A DNA stretch of 64,000 nt, from positions 382,341 to 446,340 of the forward strand of contig MU004188.1 in assembly GCA_010093605.1 (NCBI GenBank). Reading direction: 5' to 3'. Shown one piece after another: positions 1 to 12,133 of this stretch. Source of the stretch: Lophium mytilinum. Taxonomy: Eukaryota > Ascomycota > Dothideomycetes > Mytilinidiales > Mytilinidiaceae. Every line of letters starts with the position of its first letter. The stretch's first letter is position 1. Below the pieces are notes generated by a model that was not told the DNA's origin, did no database searches, and saw only the letters and a program-made list of their open reading frames with translations. Made by a program: the position numbers and the translations under genes.

Positions 1-2663
1 AGCTCCGATTCGACTCCAAACAAGATGCCCTTGTTTATTAATGCCGACAGGGGGTAGAAGTCCACCGGGATCTTGACCGTTGACGGCAGATCTCGGCCCA
101 GCTCAACTGACGCAGACGACAGCACGTCTAGCATATCGATCCACACGCGAACATCGCTCCCGTCGAACAGCCACAACGAATCTCGCAGATCGTGGCCGTG
201 CACCCCGTTCATGACCAGCCCTGCAGACGGGCTTGGCGGCAGCGAGTCGTCCTGCGCCTCGAGGTTGAACGAGGGGTTGTCGCGCATGAGGACGTAGTAC
301 TCGACGTTGTGCGCGATGATCCGCATCTCGTACTTCAGCTCCCCCGCTTCTGACGTTGCGGGCTGCAGTAGCACTAGCTTACCATCGAGCAGAAACAGAA
401 TTGAAGCAACAGCCACATCTTGCGAAGGGTCACCGTTGTCTGCAAACGTCAGCATGTCATTGTGTGTGGCGAAGTGTGTGATCGTACGTAGCTGCTCCTC
501 AGGTAGTATCCAGCTCAAGGCGCGCACTCGTGCCGGCGACCGGATAACGCCATTCAACGTGATTTGCCCGACCTGCACCAGCTTGACCGCTGCATTTGCA
601 ACGCTTATAATGTAGTGATAGAGCACGTTGTCGTGTGTATAGACGAGAAGGGAATCTTCTCCCGAGGGCACCATGAGAACAATTGGGTCTGGGAGATGTT
701 CTACATGCATTACATGATTAGTGTCTAGTGATAGCTCGCGGGAATAAATCCGAATCTGTTCTCGAGCATTAGCTTTGGTGAGACGGAGGAATGGAATCGA
801 TGCTTACTTCATGGGAATCGCTGGACTCGATGGCGGCGATGAGCACGTGCTGGTACCAGCACATGCCCCCGCGCACCGTAAACTCATTCTCCATCAAGGG
901 GTCCTCAAATGTTTTCCAGCGCCCGCTGTTGACGCTGTAGTGCGCCAGGCCCCGCCTGCCTGCAACTGCCACATATCTGCCGTCAGATGAGATGACAGCG
1001 CTTCTGATTGGCCATTGGTCAATCAGGTAGTGTGCTGGAATCTGGACATGATGCCAGAGTGAGACCTCTGCAGAGATTGTCGTCAGGTCGGGTAAGTCAT
1101 ATCCCCGGTAGATCATGAAGCCAGCGTTGGTCTGCATGAGCGATCGAGAGACATTGGCGGACGAGAAGCAGCCAGTGATTGCATTGCGAGCCATTTCGAG
1201 CAACCAAATTCGATTGTCCCCTTTCCCGAGGAGGACAATTTCTGACCCGCCGCCAATCCAGAACCCATCTTGAACTCCAAGCAACCAACCCTCCTCGTTG
1301 GCTTCGGAAAGAGAGCGGTCTGCGGCAAAGCTGCTAGCCCCTGGCTTGCCATATACACTCCACATCATCCAGCCGTTCTCATATCCGGCAAAGAGACAGT
1401 ATCCGTCAGGAGAGTAGCAGAGGATATTGAGCGTTCCGTGTGAACTTGAACTAGGTCGAAGCTTGTGGGACAAAGGAATATTTCCCGTGTAGTCCCGAGC
1501 CGTGTACACGTATATATCACCATTTGCACACCCGACTGCGAGAAGGGAGAACCGCGCGTTAATGGCAGCCTTGGTACCATGATCATCTTCGCCTATCGGA
1601 GAGTGGAATGCGTAACCGCGGAATAGGTTTTGTGCCTTGGGATCCTGCGATCGATCCCTTGCAAGTCTTTGCACCGCAAACCCCTTCCCATCCCCAGTTA
1701 TCCAGGCGGACAGATTCATTGGCCGGTCATACACCATCTCAGCAATCGTGGCCTTCTTGCCCAACCATGACATCCGGCTCAAGAGTTCAGTGCTGGTCTG
1801 GCTCCCCGTGTTGTCCGGGGCCCATCGTATGCACTGTATAGCTGCGGGCTTCTCCGTTGCCACTATCAGCTCATCGTCCAGAGCAAGGGCTCTGGCTATC
1901 CCGGCATCAACTCTTATGACCATGCGGAACCGCAGGCTAATTTCTCTGACGCCGCTGCCCTCGCCCGGGCCCGCATTTGCATCGTTAGCGCGGTGTGTCC
2001 TGAGACCCCCAACGCTATGTCTCCTCGAATGCCCTTGGGTGGTGCTTGCGAATTGTGTCCTGTATACGCGTGATGTTGGATCCGTGGCCAATGAGTAGGT
2101 AATGAGATATCCAAGAGTGGTCTGGACAACGAAGATAGCGGAATCAGGGCGAAGTAGGAGGGTGACATTGGGCCCATAGGTTTTAAGGGAGTGCTCAGAG
2201 CGCAGGACGGATGCTAGAATGGCAGTAGGCTATAGCTTTGTCAGTTCTGGATGAGCTTCAGAGCGCAATAACTTACCTTGGTCTGCCATATTGTGAGGGT
2301 TGAGCGTGTGATAGTTGCAAACATATGCCCACTACGGGTCACTCGTATCCCAATGATCTCTCCTGATAAATCCTCCTCTGGAACCCATTCTTTTGGCGGC
2401 CTCCTCAATTCCGCTTGTGGTGCTCTCTGTTCAGCTCCTATCCGCGTGTCCCTCTGCTTCCCCAAATTGAAGTAGTCAGTCGAGTCCTCGGTTTTCCCTG
2501 ATTGCGCGTCCTCGTCTTCTGCTGGTCCATGTCCAGGTGTTCGCGGGGAGGCATGTCCAACGCGGTCTGTGGCACCGTCGTCGCTGGTGGTGATGGATTC
2601 CTCTGGGACCTGGCGCTTGCTGGCTGCAAAAACGGAGGGGGCAGAGATGGGCCAGTACGTCAT
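1..2663 (-). CDS. RIC1: RIC1-like Rab GEF subunit (3' end outside window)
   Basis: Ric1 with Rgp1 forms the guanine-nucleotide exchange factor for the Golgi Rab Ypt6/Rab6. Three exons are visible: 2663-2277, 2229-808 and 755-1, with introns 2276-2230 (GTAAGT..TAG) and 807-756 (GTAAGC..CAG). The start MTYWPISAPSVFA matches the MYWPI opening usual for fungal Ric1 proteins. About 854 residues are seen and the frame is still open at base 1; the family is usually above 1000 residues, so the C-terminal region lies outside. The N-terminal half reads as WD-type beta-propeller (for example GHMFATITRSTLTIWQ near residue 115 and SSDGRYVAVAGRRG near residue 550). The third exon opens IRIYSRELSL, a stretch typical of Ric1. 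The identification rests on recalled family sequence, not on a search. Confidence 0.88.
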
Positions 2664-3434
2664 GGCTCTCGATCACGGTCGATGGCTGCATTGGCGCGAC
2701 TCCATCCCACTGCAGTGCTAAGAGGAACTTCGGAGCTGAGCTGATGCAGAGGAGTGTGGCTCGGTTTCGTGATGGAAAAGCGTGGCTTGCATGTGGAGTT
2801 GAGCGGGTGGCTGTGTAGTTCTCCGCTTGGAGATGAACGATAGCAATTCACGTGACAGAAATAACTGCCCCTAGATTTCAAGGAAGGCACTGCTCGGGAA
2901 AAAAAGGGAAAGGTAGCAACGATTTGTACAAAAGATACTACACTCAATACAAAACGTCTAAAAACTGTGTTCTACACGGTCAGATTGGTAGGTATCTGCA
3001 ACTAAGAGGACAAAGGGGTACCTATATTCACGTAGCACGCACTACACTCACGCCGTGGTTCATAAAATGAGATTCGCGCGGTCAGATTAGGCAGTTTTGT
3101 TAACATAATTGGCCGAAGCGGTGTCTCAATTAAAACCCGACGTAGGCCGCCCTATATCTACGCCGTCTCTGATCAACAATTTCCACGCGGTCAAGTCGGT
3201 GAGTATTTACACTACACCGTTTTGAAGAGGTACCTCAAGAGCCGGCTCGCTCTCAATCGTCCATACTGGTATTAAGATACTATGACTACCGGCCTAGTCA
3301 AGGTGCTAACCCAATCTCAAAGAACCTGCCCACCATCCGTAGCGGTCGGCCCCAAAAACGCCGCTACCCTAAACACCTTCCCCTATATCTATACAATCGA
3401 AGATCACCTACGAACTGGATGTCCCCTCATTAAC
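2664..3434. other. Intergenic, RIC1 promoter side; diverged repeat copies
   Basis: This is the upstream region of RIC1 and lies beyond the 3' end of VRL1. No gene was found. A related stretch recurs near 2971-3025 and 3181-3235, centred on CGGTCAGATTGGTAGGTAT and CGGTCAAGTCGGTGAGTAT; the differences are mostly transitions. A weaker third copy, CGGTCAGATTAGGCAG, lies near 3079. Confidence 0.4.
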
Positions 3435-6400
3435 TCAGGTACTACTCCCATTAGCCTGCGCCACCACCAGACTACCCTGCTTCACCGGGCCGCCCCTCTC
3501 GCCCCTCTCCCTCCTCCTTCCCCTCTCTGGCCTCCCCTCCCCAAGACCCAAGCCCCTCAGCGCCCTCTTCATACTCTCCAACCTCGCCCGCTCCGTGACC
3601 ACCATCTTGAGCGCTAACTCCCGACATGCCTTCCTCCCCATCGCAACTCGCTGCTCCTGCCACGCCGCCAGCTCCCCCGCAACAACCTGCTGCGTGTACC
3701 GCAACTCCCGCCCTAGCCCATCCAGCTCATTGAGGCTCTTATCCATCCTCTCCGCCGCATCGCGCTGAATACGGTGGCGAGCGTCGTCGAGCAGACCCAA
3801 GGGCCAGCGATCTGAGCGCCGAAAGGAGAGGCTGTGGCGATCGATCGCCTTCTGCGTCGTTGACATCTGAGAAATCAGGGTGGATGGACGATTCAGCGCA
3901 GTAAGTACTGCAGTCGTGGTCGACGAGATCGCGAGCATATTGTAGTAGAAACTCGTCATCGGGCTCGCGTCGCTCTGCAGAAGTGTCTTGGTGTACTTTT
4001 CGAACGCTTTGAGATGTTCCTGGGGTAGGAAAATGAGGGACTGAACAGCTTGGCTCGAGATACTGGCAGAATCTGTGAGATCCGTAGACGCGGTGCGCAG
4101 TTTAGTTGTGCGACGAAGGATCGATTTCGTGGAGTGGTGGACCGAGCGGACGGATTCGCGGGCATATTGCACAAAGAGTTCTACCTCGCGAACATCGCGG
4201 ACGGGGCTGTATTCGTCACGCACGTGTTCGGCGCGAATTTCGGATTTGCGGGAGGAGCGCTCTTGGAGCAGAGAGGGTTCCATGTCCGGGACGAGGAAGA
4301 ATTCCCACACCATCTCGTGGGTGGAGAAGGTGGAGTGGGTGAGTAGTAGCTTGAGGAATGAGTCGAGGCGGATTTGAATGTCTCGAAGGATGGCGCGGGA
4401 CGGTCTTGAGGGTATGAGGAACGGTGATGGTAAGTTTGCTATGGAGGGAAGCCAAGACGCCGGATGTTCTTGAGCTAACCATTTTGCGAGATTCTCGAAA
4501 TCGACCAATGATCTCCGGCATGTGGTAACCGTAATGGTGGAATTGTCGTTTGGTGCACCGGACTTGAGGACCAGTCGCACGGTTCCATCCTCGACAAAGA
4601 ATGAACGAACAACTGTAGTAATCCGTCCATCCGAAGTTGGTTCGCTTTGAAGCAGAACGAGATCGTCAATGCGATTGCGAACATCGTCATCTTTAGCAAG
4701 CTCTACAGCTGTCAGGCCCCGTACATCTTTGACAGAGGGGTCGACTCGGGCATCTTGGAACAATTGCCGCACGAGCTCCGTCCGCCCATACTTGCTCGCA
4801 ACCATCAACGGCGTAAAATGCTTATCATTAGGGGCGTTAACATCCGTGTCTTGATATAGCAGCCTTATAGCAATAGCCGGATCATTGATGATGTGGAGGA
4901 GTGTGTTGCCCTTAGCATCGATATGTTCGTCGAGGTGGAGCTTCTGACCGTCGCCTTGGGCTTCCGTTGCCGCGTTAATAGCGGCGTTGATCATCCAGCG
5001 GTACTCGTCATGGTCGTACGATCTACACAAGGCGAAAAGTGGTGTTTGACCGTTCTTGTCCTTTAGCCTCCATGGCACTAGATGCCCAATTCGTGATATT
5101 AGTCGCGGTTGGTTGAAGAGGTAATGTGCGGCGCATCTGCCCGAGGAGTCTTGAATAGCTATATATTCGTTGACAATTTTCTCACTGGGAGAATTATCGA
5201 GAACGAAGTCCAGAATCAGATCCGTCGTCTTAGCGTGTGACAACTGAATCGCGGCACTGAGCAGAGTAGTGCCGTTGTTGCTACAATCTTCTAGAACCGC
5301 GTCTGGCGAATAGTATTGAGATAGGCTTAGTAGATAGTTCAAGGCCTTGTCCTGGCTTTTCTCGACAGCCATCATCAGGACCGACTCTCCTTCTGGGCTT
5401 TGGGTCTGAGTAAGCCTTTCAATAGAGGTATCTCCCTCGATACCACTGCTGTGCGAGTCGATTGTGTTCGTACGAGATCGGAAGGAAAACATGGAGGAGC
5501 TCGATGTACTTCGAGTGTCCATCGATACCCTCTTCTTCGCTTTTGGACGTTCTGCTGGCGGGGGGGACGGAGCTCTCTGGAAAGGAAAAATATGAGCCAA
5601 AGGGCCGGCTTGAAGTCTCCGCTCACTATGAGATGAGCTATGGCGTCTTTCGTGCCGATGGTAATCGCCGTTCAAGGTAGTGCCTCCGATGGATGACAAG
5701 TCGGTGTCGCTATTGTTGTACCGAACATGTCTAGCTATGACAGACTCGTCTTCCTCGGGCTGGTGCTCTTCGTTCCCATTGAACTCTAATGACCTATCTG
5801 GCTCTAAGACATTTTGCATTTCCGAAATGTCTCCATTGATGGTCGCCTCCCATAGTTTCCTATTTCTGCGACTTGATTTCCTTAGACCACCAGCATCTTT
5901 CGCCAGATATGAGATGACAGCTTCGAATGTGCTTAATGCATAGCCCATCTCTCCGCTTTCTACATCATCGATAAAGATGAAATGGCGCATGTAAGACAAG
6001 CGTGCCTGGAGGTGCCGTACAGGTGATCGAATCACAACTATCAGAAGGAGTGAGACAAGTGTGTCGGCGTTGATCATGAGCATGGGATCTTCTTTCTCGG
6101 AGTCTGACTTCCCGTTGGCGTCAAGTTTTAAACTTGATGTGTCGGCAGGCTTGTCTGGCATCGTGATGTGCTTCTGGGTTGACAGTAGGATTTCGACCAT
6201 CTCTTGAGGGCCTCCAGCGACGCCCATCTTCTTGAAAATCTCTGCGCCTTTTGACAGTCGAATTGCCAGCTCACGCTTGCCCTTTTGTCCGTTTCCAATT
6301 GTGATGCCCACCTGCGAGATATCAACGTCCACCATCTGACGGATCCTGGCTTCCAATTCCAAATCATCAAATCTTCTAATAGAGCAAAGCCTCGGAAAAA

Positions 6401-7504
6401 GGATTGTATGATGAACCTGTTCTGTGATGTAGCGTTCAATCATGCGCTCAACAAGCGGTCCAGTAAGATCAGTCGTAGCGCCAAGTAGTGACAGCTGCTG
6501 TTTGTCAACCATCTGAAAGAGATCTATGGCGGCTGTAACAGCCGTCTCTAGAGAACGCCTCATCAAGTCCTCTTCCTCGTCAACCTCGAGGCTAGCATGA
6601 ATACCATTGGGCCCATGGGAAATAGTGCTCTGTAGCGATGTCGGTAGGCTCTCCGTAGAAGACACAGACGCTCTGCGGAGGGAATTCAAAGATGACGATC
6701 GAGACGGCTTATTTGGTATCGATGGCAGCGGTTTCTCGAACTCCTTTCCGAACTCTTCAAAGAGCCTTTTAAGCCCAGGTTGCATTTGTCGCGCAATCAT
6801 GGGGAAATGGTTGAGCAAATCGCCGAACGACTTGATCTCAGTCTTCCGTGGCATAGCGGAGCTCGACGCGCTGGTCCCGTTCGCACCGTTTGTTCCATCC
6901 TGCAATGCTGGTTCCTTTGTGGGGCTGTCGGAGATGGTAGCGGCTATGATGGGTATAGATTCGTACGTGCCGACCAACGGTCGCGAGATGTAGTATATCA
7001 GCCATGGCTGTGCGTCGAAGGAATCGGGATAGTAGATGGCGTCGCCAAGAAGCTGGGCCTGATTAAGGGTTTTGAAACCTGTTGCTATTAGCAATACTTT
7101 GGGGATCGCGCTGTCCAGATGCGACGGTACCTTTATTGCTCCATACGAACGCATCCTTTATCACCAGAATGCGCCCGTTCGCCGTCGAGTACTGCTTCGC
7201 CTTGCCCCGGTTTTCTCTAAAATTCGACCCATCCTTGACTCCGCCCGGCACCCTGATAACATGGCTTGCGAGGAAGTCCTCCGAGCTACTTAGATCAGAG
7301 TATAGGGCGTGCGTTTCGCGATCGCGGGAGTGAAGGAGGACTTCGGTGGTAGGAACCAAAAGCACCTAGCAGCAGAGAGTCCTGTTAGCGGATGGTTCAA
7401 AGTATTAGGACTGTTGAGCGGCATACGTGATGGTGAGCCGGCGCGCACTGGGTGGGGAGTGTGCTACGGAAGAAGGCCCGCAAGAAAGGGTTTAAGGGGT
7501 GCAT
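3435..7504 (-). CDS. VRL1: VPS9-ankyrin-PX protein, VRL1/VARP-like Rab5-family GEF
   Basis: VPS9 proteins activate Rab5/Rab21-class GTPases at endosomes; yeast Vrl1 pairs with Vin1 in the VINE sorting complex. I assemble exons 7504-7427, 7365-7131 and 7078-3435 (1318 residues). Introns are 7426-7366 and 7130-7079; the latter has CTAAT just before its AG. The first ATG of the long frame (7154) is not used, because exon 2 reads in another frame and joins as ..VWSNKG-FKTLNQ... Order of parts, approximate: conserved N-terminus 1-145, VPS9 domain 285-500 (ADTLVSLLLIVVIRSP and GYALSTFEAVISYLA), linker, ankyrin repeats 670-920 (GNTLLHIINDP, FTPLMVASKYGRTELVRQLF), PX-like domain 950-1070, C-terminal helical BAR-like tail. 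The VPS9-ankyrin-PX order is that of Vrl1 rather than animal VARP, which lacks PX. Confidence 0.85.
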
Positions 7505-8325
7505 TCAATCGACATTGACGGGGCCGGAGGAAGATGAGGAGGCGCAAGGCTCATGCGAGCTTGCGACGTGAGACCGGTCAGACCGGTTGGCTGCGCTGAA
7601 GCTTTACCCGCTCCTATTGTACCGGGAGCCTGCTGAGGCGGGAAGGGTTGGCGGACGCGGAGGTGAAGGCGGGGAGACGGACGTGGAGGCTGTAGGAGTG
7701 CGCATCAGCAGCTACGGCGGACAGGGCGACAGCTGCGTGAAAGAACGGGAGATGCGATCGCTGGGATGTCTTCGAGAGTGTCTGGTGATGCGCAAGCGTG
7801 GTGTTGAGTTCTAGAAACCGTAGATTCACATGCTAGGATGAGCCCGTAAGCCCTCCCAAGTGGAGCTAGCTCCTAACGTCATCTCTCCACTCACGAACAA
7901 TCACATATACCTCTCTGCCAAGCCCAGCACTTCTCTCTTTCAATTGCTTTCAGATCAACTTTATATTTGGCGTTGCCACGAAGGTGCGCGTATAGATACA
8001 AATTCTGCATGAGGGACTCTAAAATATCACCCTGTTTCCATCTCCAGGTCCCCTTGCCTAGTTCTCTTAGGTAGACTAGCACTTTTTCTTGGCATTTCTA
8101 TCTAGACGTAACACACCTTCTATTGACCTCTCCATCATACTGCTATGGCGTGAGCACCATTCCCTAGTCCACCATCTTTCCTTACTGCAGTTACCTCCAA
8201 TTATGAAGAAAAAGCAGAGACGCTGTGTCATCACAAATCGTCGTCAGCGCCCCAAAAGCAAGGCTCTTGGGACCGGGTACCCAGTACCAGTCAGTACCTG
8301 TTAGCGCCAAAAGAAAGAGGTGGTG
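7505..8325. other. Gene-free stretch upstream of VRL1
   Basis: Upstream region of VRL1 followed by unassigned DNA. Short frames here show no recognisable protein sequence. I see no repeat or RNA gene before the tRNA-like array that starts at 8326. Confidence 0.5.
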
Positions 8326-8455
8326 TCTGGTGCCGTGGATCGAACGCGGGTTTTGTCCCGGTATATGAGGTTTAGATGAAGGAAAGACAGAATAAGTCCT
8401 CCCCCCAAGAAGGGAATGGATTAGGTCACGGTCTAACCAAATGACCTACACCGGA
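8326..8455 (-). tRNA. tRNA-like unit 1 of 4 (decayed, intron-bearing)
   Basis: Read on the minus strand, a seven-base acceptor TCCGGTG pairs with CACCAGA in six of seven positions. The A-box TAGGTCATTTGG is followed by a D-stem GGTC/GACC. The B-box and T-arm are CCGCG-TTCGATC-CACGG, with four of five pairs. Possible anticodon stem TGACC/GGACA is interrupted by an insert of roughly 60 nt. A T4 run at 8312-8309, 13 nt past the 3' end, could end Pol III transcription. Position 33 is not U, so a working anticodon is doubtful; more likely a relic. Confidence 0.35.
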
Positions 8456-8685
8456 GAAGATTGTCAATTGAGTAAAATTATTTGCTATGCATCCCGTACC
8501 TAACGCTGCTGACAGTTACACGATTGCTCGTCGAATCGGAACTCGGGGAGTGACGGCATCTCTGCAGCTACCCGTACTGCTATCTAGAACTTCAAGATTT
8601 ATCTACACCGCTTTTCACGCATCACTGCTATATATCCTAACGACAACCTCGAGGTAGCAAAAGACGAGACCTCCCAAAAACCGAT

Positions 8686-8843
8686 TCCGGTCCCGAGAAT
8701 TCGAATTCAGGCTTCAACCATTGCGGGAATCCTTCAAAGTCTGGACAACAGCGATTTCTGCAGCGCCGAGACAGCTGCTGCAATATCGCGTGTCGTGAAA
8801 CCAAGTCTATGAGGCTTGCGTTCTACCACTGAACTAAACCAGA
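8686..8843 (-). tRNA. tRNA-like unit 2 of 4, CAU anticodon geometry
   Basis: Minus-strand acceptor TCTGGTT pairs with GACCGGA over all seven positions (two G-U). A-box TTTAGTTCAGTGG forms D-stem GTTC/GAAC. Anticodon stem CAAGC pairs with GGTTG in four of five positions after an insert of about 87 nt. The loop CTCATA gives U33, anticodon CAU and A37, so by geometry this is a Met-type tRNA with an intron after base 37. The T-arm around TTCGAAT pairs poorly. A T5 terminator lies at 8680-8676. The insert is long for a fungal tRNA intron and the weak T-stem suggests decay. Confidence 0.4.
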
Positions 8844-8945
8844 TTTTTATTGAAGGAGCAACGAGATAATAGATACATAATAATCCTAGAAGCGAGAGGC
8901 ATGAGTAGCAAAGATATATAGCAGCTGAGACGAAAAGACACATCT

Positions 8946-9116
8946 TCCGTTGCAGAGATTCGAACCCAGGTTCTTATCAAACTGGCTAAGCTGGTATGGT
9001 CATTGGTCAATGGACAATTTTCTCGACTGAGTCTCCCCTGGGGTCGCTCTGCCGCCTTAGAATCAAGGTTTACGGCCCTTGCTAAGATTTCTTTCTACCG
9101 CTTAACCAAGCCAGGA
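8946..9116 (-). tRNA. tRNA-like unit 3 of 4, AGC anticodon geometry
   Basis: Minus strand. The A-box TTGGTTAAGCGG and a perfect B-box GGTTCGAATC are present, with a T4 run at 8936-8933. The loop TTAGCA puts U33 before AGC (alanine). The T-stem has four of five pairs, but the acceptor pairs only at its first three positions and the D-stem and anticodon stem are weak. This is the most decayed of the four units. The spacing between A- and B-boxes is longer than in ordinary tRNA genes because of a central insert near 100 nt. Confidence 0.3.
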
Positions 9117-9218
9117 TTTTGGTTGGACATTTGGAGAGTCTGATGCGTATGATGCTTGGAAGCAATGGACACGAGGGGCAAAAAGGAGGTATCAAAGCGG
9201 AGAAGCAAAAGAGGTCTC

Positions 9219-9374
9219 TCCGGCGCTGAGAATCGAACTCAGGTCTCAATTGCCACCAGCAGTCCTGGACCCATGTCCTGGACACGCTGCACCCCAGGCG
9301 TTAACGGTCCAACCGGAAACAGCCTCTCAAGGTGTGATATTGTAATCGCGTTCTGGCCACTGAACTACGCCGGA
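9219..9374 (-). tRNA. tRNA-like unit 4 of 4, intact acceptor and T-arm
   Basis: Minus strand. Acceptor TCCGGCG pairs perfectly with CGCCGGA, the T-arm CTGAG-TTCGATT-CTCAG pairs perfectly, and the D-stem GTTC/GAAC is complete. Anticodon stem CGATT/AATTG pairs five of five (one G-U) around an insert of about 84 nt. The loop begins ACAATA, so base 33 is C instead of the near-invariant U and the formal anticodon would be AAU. A T4 run lies at 9210-9207. This is the best folded of the four, but the missing U33 argues against normal decoding. Confidence 0.45.
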
Positions 9375-10493
9375 TTTGAATTAGAGGTGAGTACAATGAG
9401 AGAATACATAAGGCTGCGATATGGCTTACGATATGATGGTGGTGATGAAGGAGCATACGGCACTTGACACATGTTAATTCAACGTTGACATGGACTAGAC
9501 TTATATCTTTTCAAACGTAAGCAATGAAAGAGAAGGTTGTTACTGAGGACTCAAGACGTTTGCAATGAGCTCCGTGTGTGGTCATATAGCATTTTCTTGG
9601 ATTGAATTCGATGTTCTCCTTTCGTATAGGCTTCTTCGTGAAGCCTCCTTATCAATCATATGCTTGAGGATTCCGCAGCTATTAGACTAAAGTGCTGATC
9701 ATATAGCTTTGTATTCAGCGAAAGGAGAACTATCCCGGCTTCGTATATATACTTATCTTACGCGATACGAGATTCCGAGGTCTAGACCAATCTTCGGAGC
9801 CTGAGTGGAGTGAGTTTTAAAACGCACCATGTATAGTACTAGGTCATCGGGTTGGGCGCACACGCATATACCACTGTTTGGCCTCCCTTCATCACGCTTG
9901 TATGTATTAGTGTATCTGATTGGGGTATCCTTGGAGCCTGATCAAAGAGCCACAGTCGAAGTACTTGGTGAGATTAGGAGCTAAATCTCGTGACATAGCT
10001 TCTGAGTCACGAGACCTTACGCCACCGAATTCACGTTATTCCCTATGGGCAAGAGGCTAGATTGAACTAAGTGATAGAAAAGAGAGAAAGGGTGTAGGTA
10101 TTTGGATAAAAGACGGGGCGGGGAATTGTTTCGCCCTAGTCGACCTCCGACGGAAGACTCCCGAACACACTCCCGATACACCACCTGCCATCGCTCCGCC
10201 ATCTAGATTAGCATCCGTGAGCCTCTAGTGCGCGATCGAGAGGTTAGGATGGTTTCCTTGGGTGTGTCGCGTGCAGGCCTTCCGTTGGGGAGACCTTCCG
10301 ACGCTATGTCTCGCCATTACACAAACCACGAAGCGTGTCCTAGGTTTGGGCCACTCTATGAATCTCGGTGACTTTGCATCTTCTTTCCTGCTTGAAGGAC
10401 TTTCAGGTTCGTCAAAAGCCTCAAGATATTAGGCATTGCCTTCTTTCTTGTCTTCCTGCGATTGCTCATTAACTGTTAATCTCGCCATCCATC
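9375..10493. other. Gene-free stretch upstream of the monooxygenase
   Basis: No protein gene, RNA gene or clear repeat was found. The last few hundred bases are the promoter region of the monooxygenase at 10494, with pyrimidine-rich patches near 10430-10460. Confidence 0.5.
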
Positions 10494-12133
10494 ATGCCGT
10501 TTACTACTGCAAAGAAGCAGATCTACCTAAATTTCTTCGAGCATGGCTGCACAGGTAGTCACATGTCTCCGGGTCAATGGCGGTTCGTCATATACTTGTA
10601 ATCGTATAATCAGAAACTTTTCTAATTCATCGCAGCGACCCAAGCGACAAAGGCACCACGAAGGACACGCTCGACTACTGGATCAACCTTGCCAAACTTG
10701 CTGAAGAAGGCAAAATCAACTTCATCTTCTTCGCAGATGGCTATACCACACACGAGATCTATGAAGGCACTTCTGATCCCATGCTTCGGGCTGGCACCCA
10801 ATTCGCGACTATCGACCCAATGACCGTCATTCCCGCCATGGCAGCCGTTACAAAGACGCTCGGATTTGGTGTGACGGGTAGTACTAGCTATCTTACCCCA
10901 TTCATTCTGGGAAGGACGTTCAGTTCACTAGATCATCTCACCAAAGGCCGCATTGCATGGAATGTGGTGACGAGTTGGAGCAAAAGTACTGCTCAGGCGC
11001 TGGGAGCTGAGGATGTTATACCCCATGATGAGCGCTACGCCATGGCACATGAATATATGGATATAGTCTACAAGCTTTGGGAGAGCTCGTGGGCAGATGA
11101 CTCGGTGGTCTGGGACCGGGAGAGACGCGTAGCCTTCGAACCGAGCAAAGTCAAGCGGATTGAACATCAAGGTCTGTACTCCCAGCCTAATAGTGAGGCA
11201 TAGACACACACTTACAGAACCCTCACAGGCAAATACTTCAAGATGTCCGCCCGTGGTAACACCCACCCCTCACCACAGCGGACGCCAGTCATATTCCAAG
11301 CTGGCACGTCCACGGCTGGGCGCGCCTTCGCATCGAAACATGCTGAAGCAATATATGTCGGTGGTCTCGTTCCAGCGCAGACGAAAGGTAGAATAGCGGC
11401 CATCCGCGCCGCAGCCGCCGAACGGGGTCGCGACCCAGCATCGCTCAAGTTCTTCGTTGGCATTTCCCCAATCCTGGGGGCAACCCTAGAAGAGGCACAA
11501 GCAAAATACGAGCGAGCGAAAGAAAATGCGGACGTAATTGGCGGGTTAGCACAGTTCTCGGGATACACAGGTATCGACCTCAGCCGTTTCCCATTGGACA
11601 AGGTGTTTGAGCTCAAAGATGCACCTGGGGATGACGCTGTTCACTCGTTCCTCGAGAACTTCAACAACGTCTCTGGTAATACTGAGCCATGGACACCACG
11701 ACGGTTGGGTGAGAAGATGGCTCTAGGGGGGTTCCACCCGGCGCCAGTGGGGACGCCGGCGATGGTTGCGGATGTATTCGAGCAGTGGATTGACGAGGCT
11801 GATGTAGACGGCTTCAACATCGCGTACATAACGACACCAGGCAGCTTTGAGGACATCGTTTACCTTCTCAGACCAGAGTTGGTGAAGAGAGGGCTCATGT
11901 GGGAGGACTATACAGTCCCAGGTGGTTCCCTGAGAGAAAATCTGACGGGAGTCAAGGGTCAGAAGGGCATTTCATCAGATCACTACGCAGCGAAGTTCAA
12001 GTACGGAAGAGGTTTCGAAGGCGACAGCATCGAAGCAATGAAAGCGGTGAAACCCAAGACGAATGGTGTAAGTATCAAGCTGCCAGTACTGAATGACAAG
12101 CTCCCAGCAGCTCGAGAGGAAGTCAAGGCGTAG
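10494..12133 (+). CDS. Luciferase-like FMN-dependent monooxygenase (NtaA/SnaA/DszA type)
   Basis: Members of this flavin monooxygenase group use FMNH2 from a separate reductase to oxidise substrates such as nitrilotriacetate, sulfones or cyclic ketones. Exons are 10494-10582, 10636-11171 and 11229-12133, giving 509 residues; introns are 53 and 57 nt with canonical ends. The protein starts MPFTTAKKQIYLNFFEHGC. Family signs are the N-terminal barrel strand YLNFFEHG, INFIFFADGY, a central GRIAWNVVTS, the PVIFQAGTS strand and the C-terminal GTPAMVADVFEQWIDE helix. Length suits fungal members (about 450-500). It leads the enzyme group that runs to 29.3 kb; the flavin reductase at 16192 is the obvious partner. 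The substrate cannot be read from the sequence. Confidence 0.88.
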
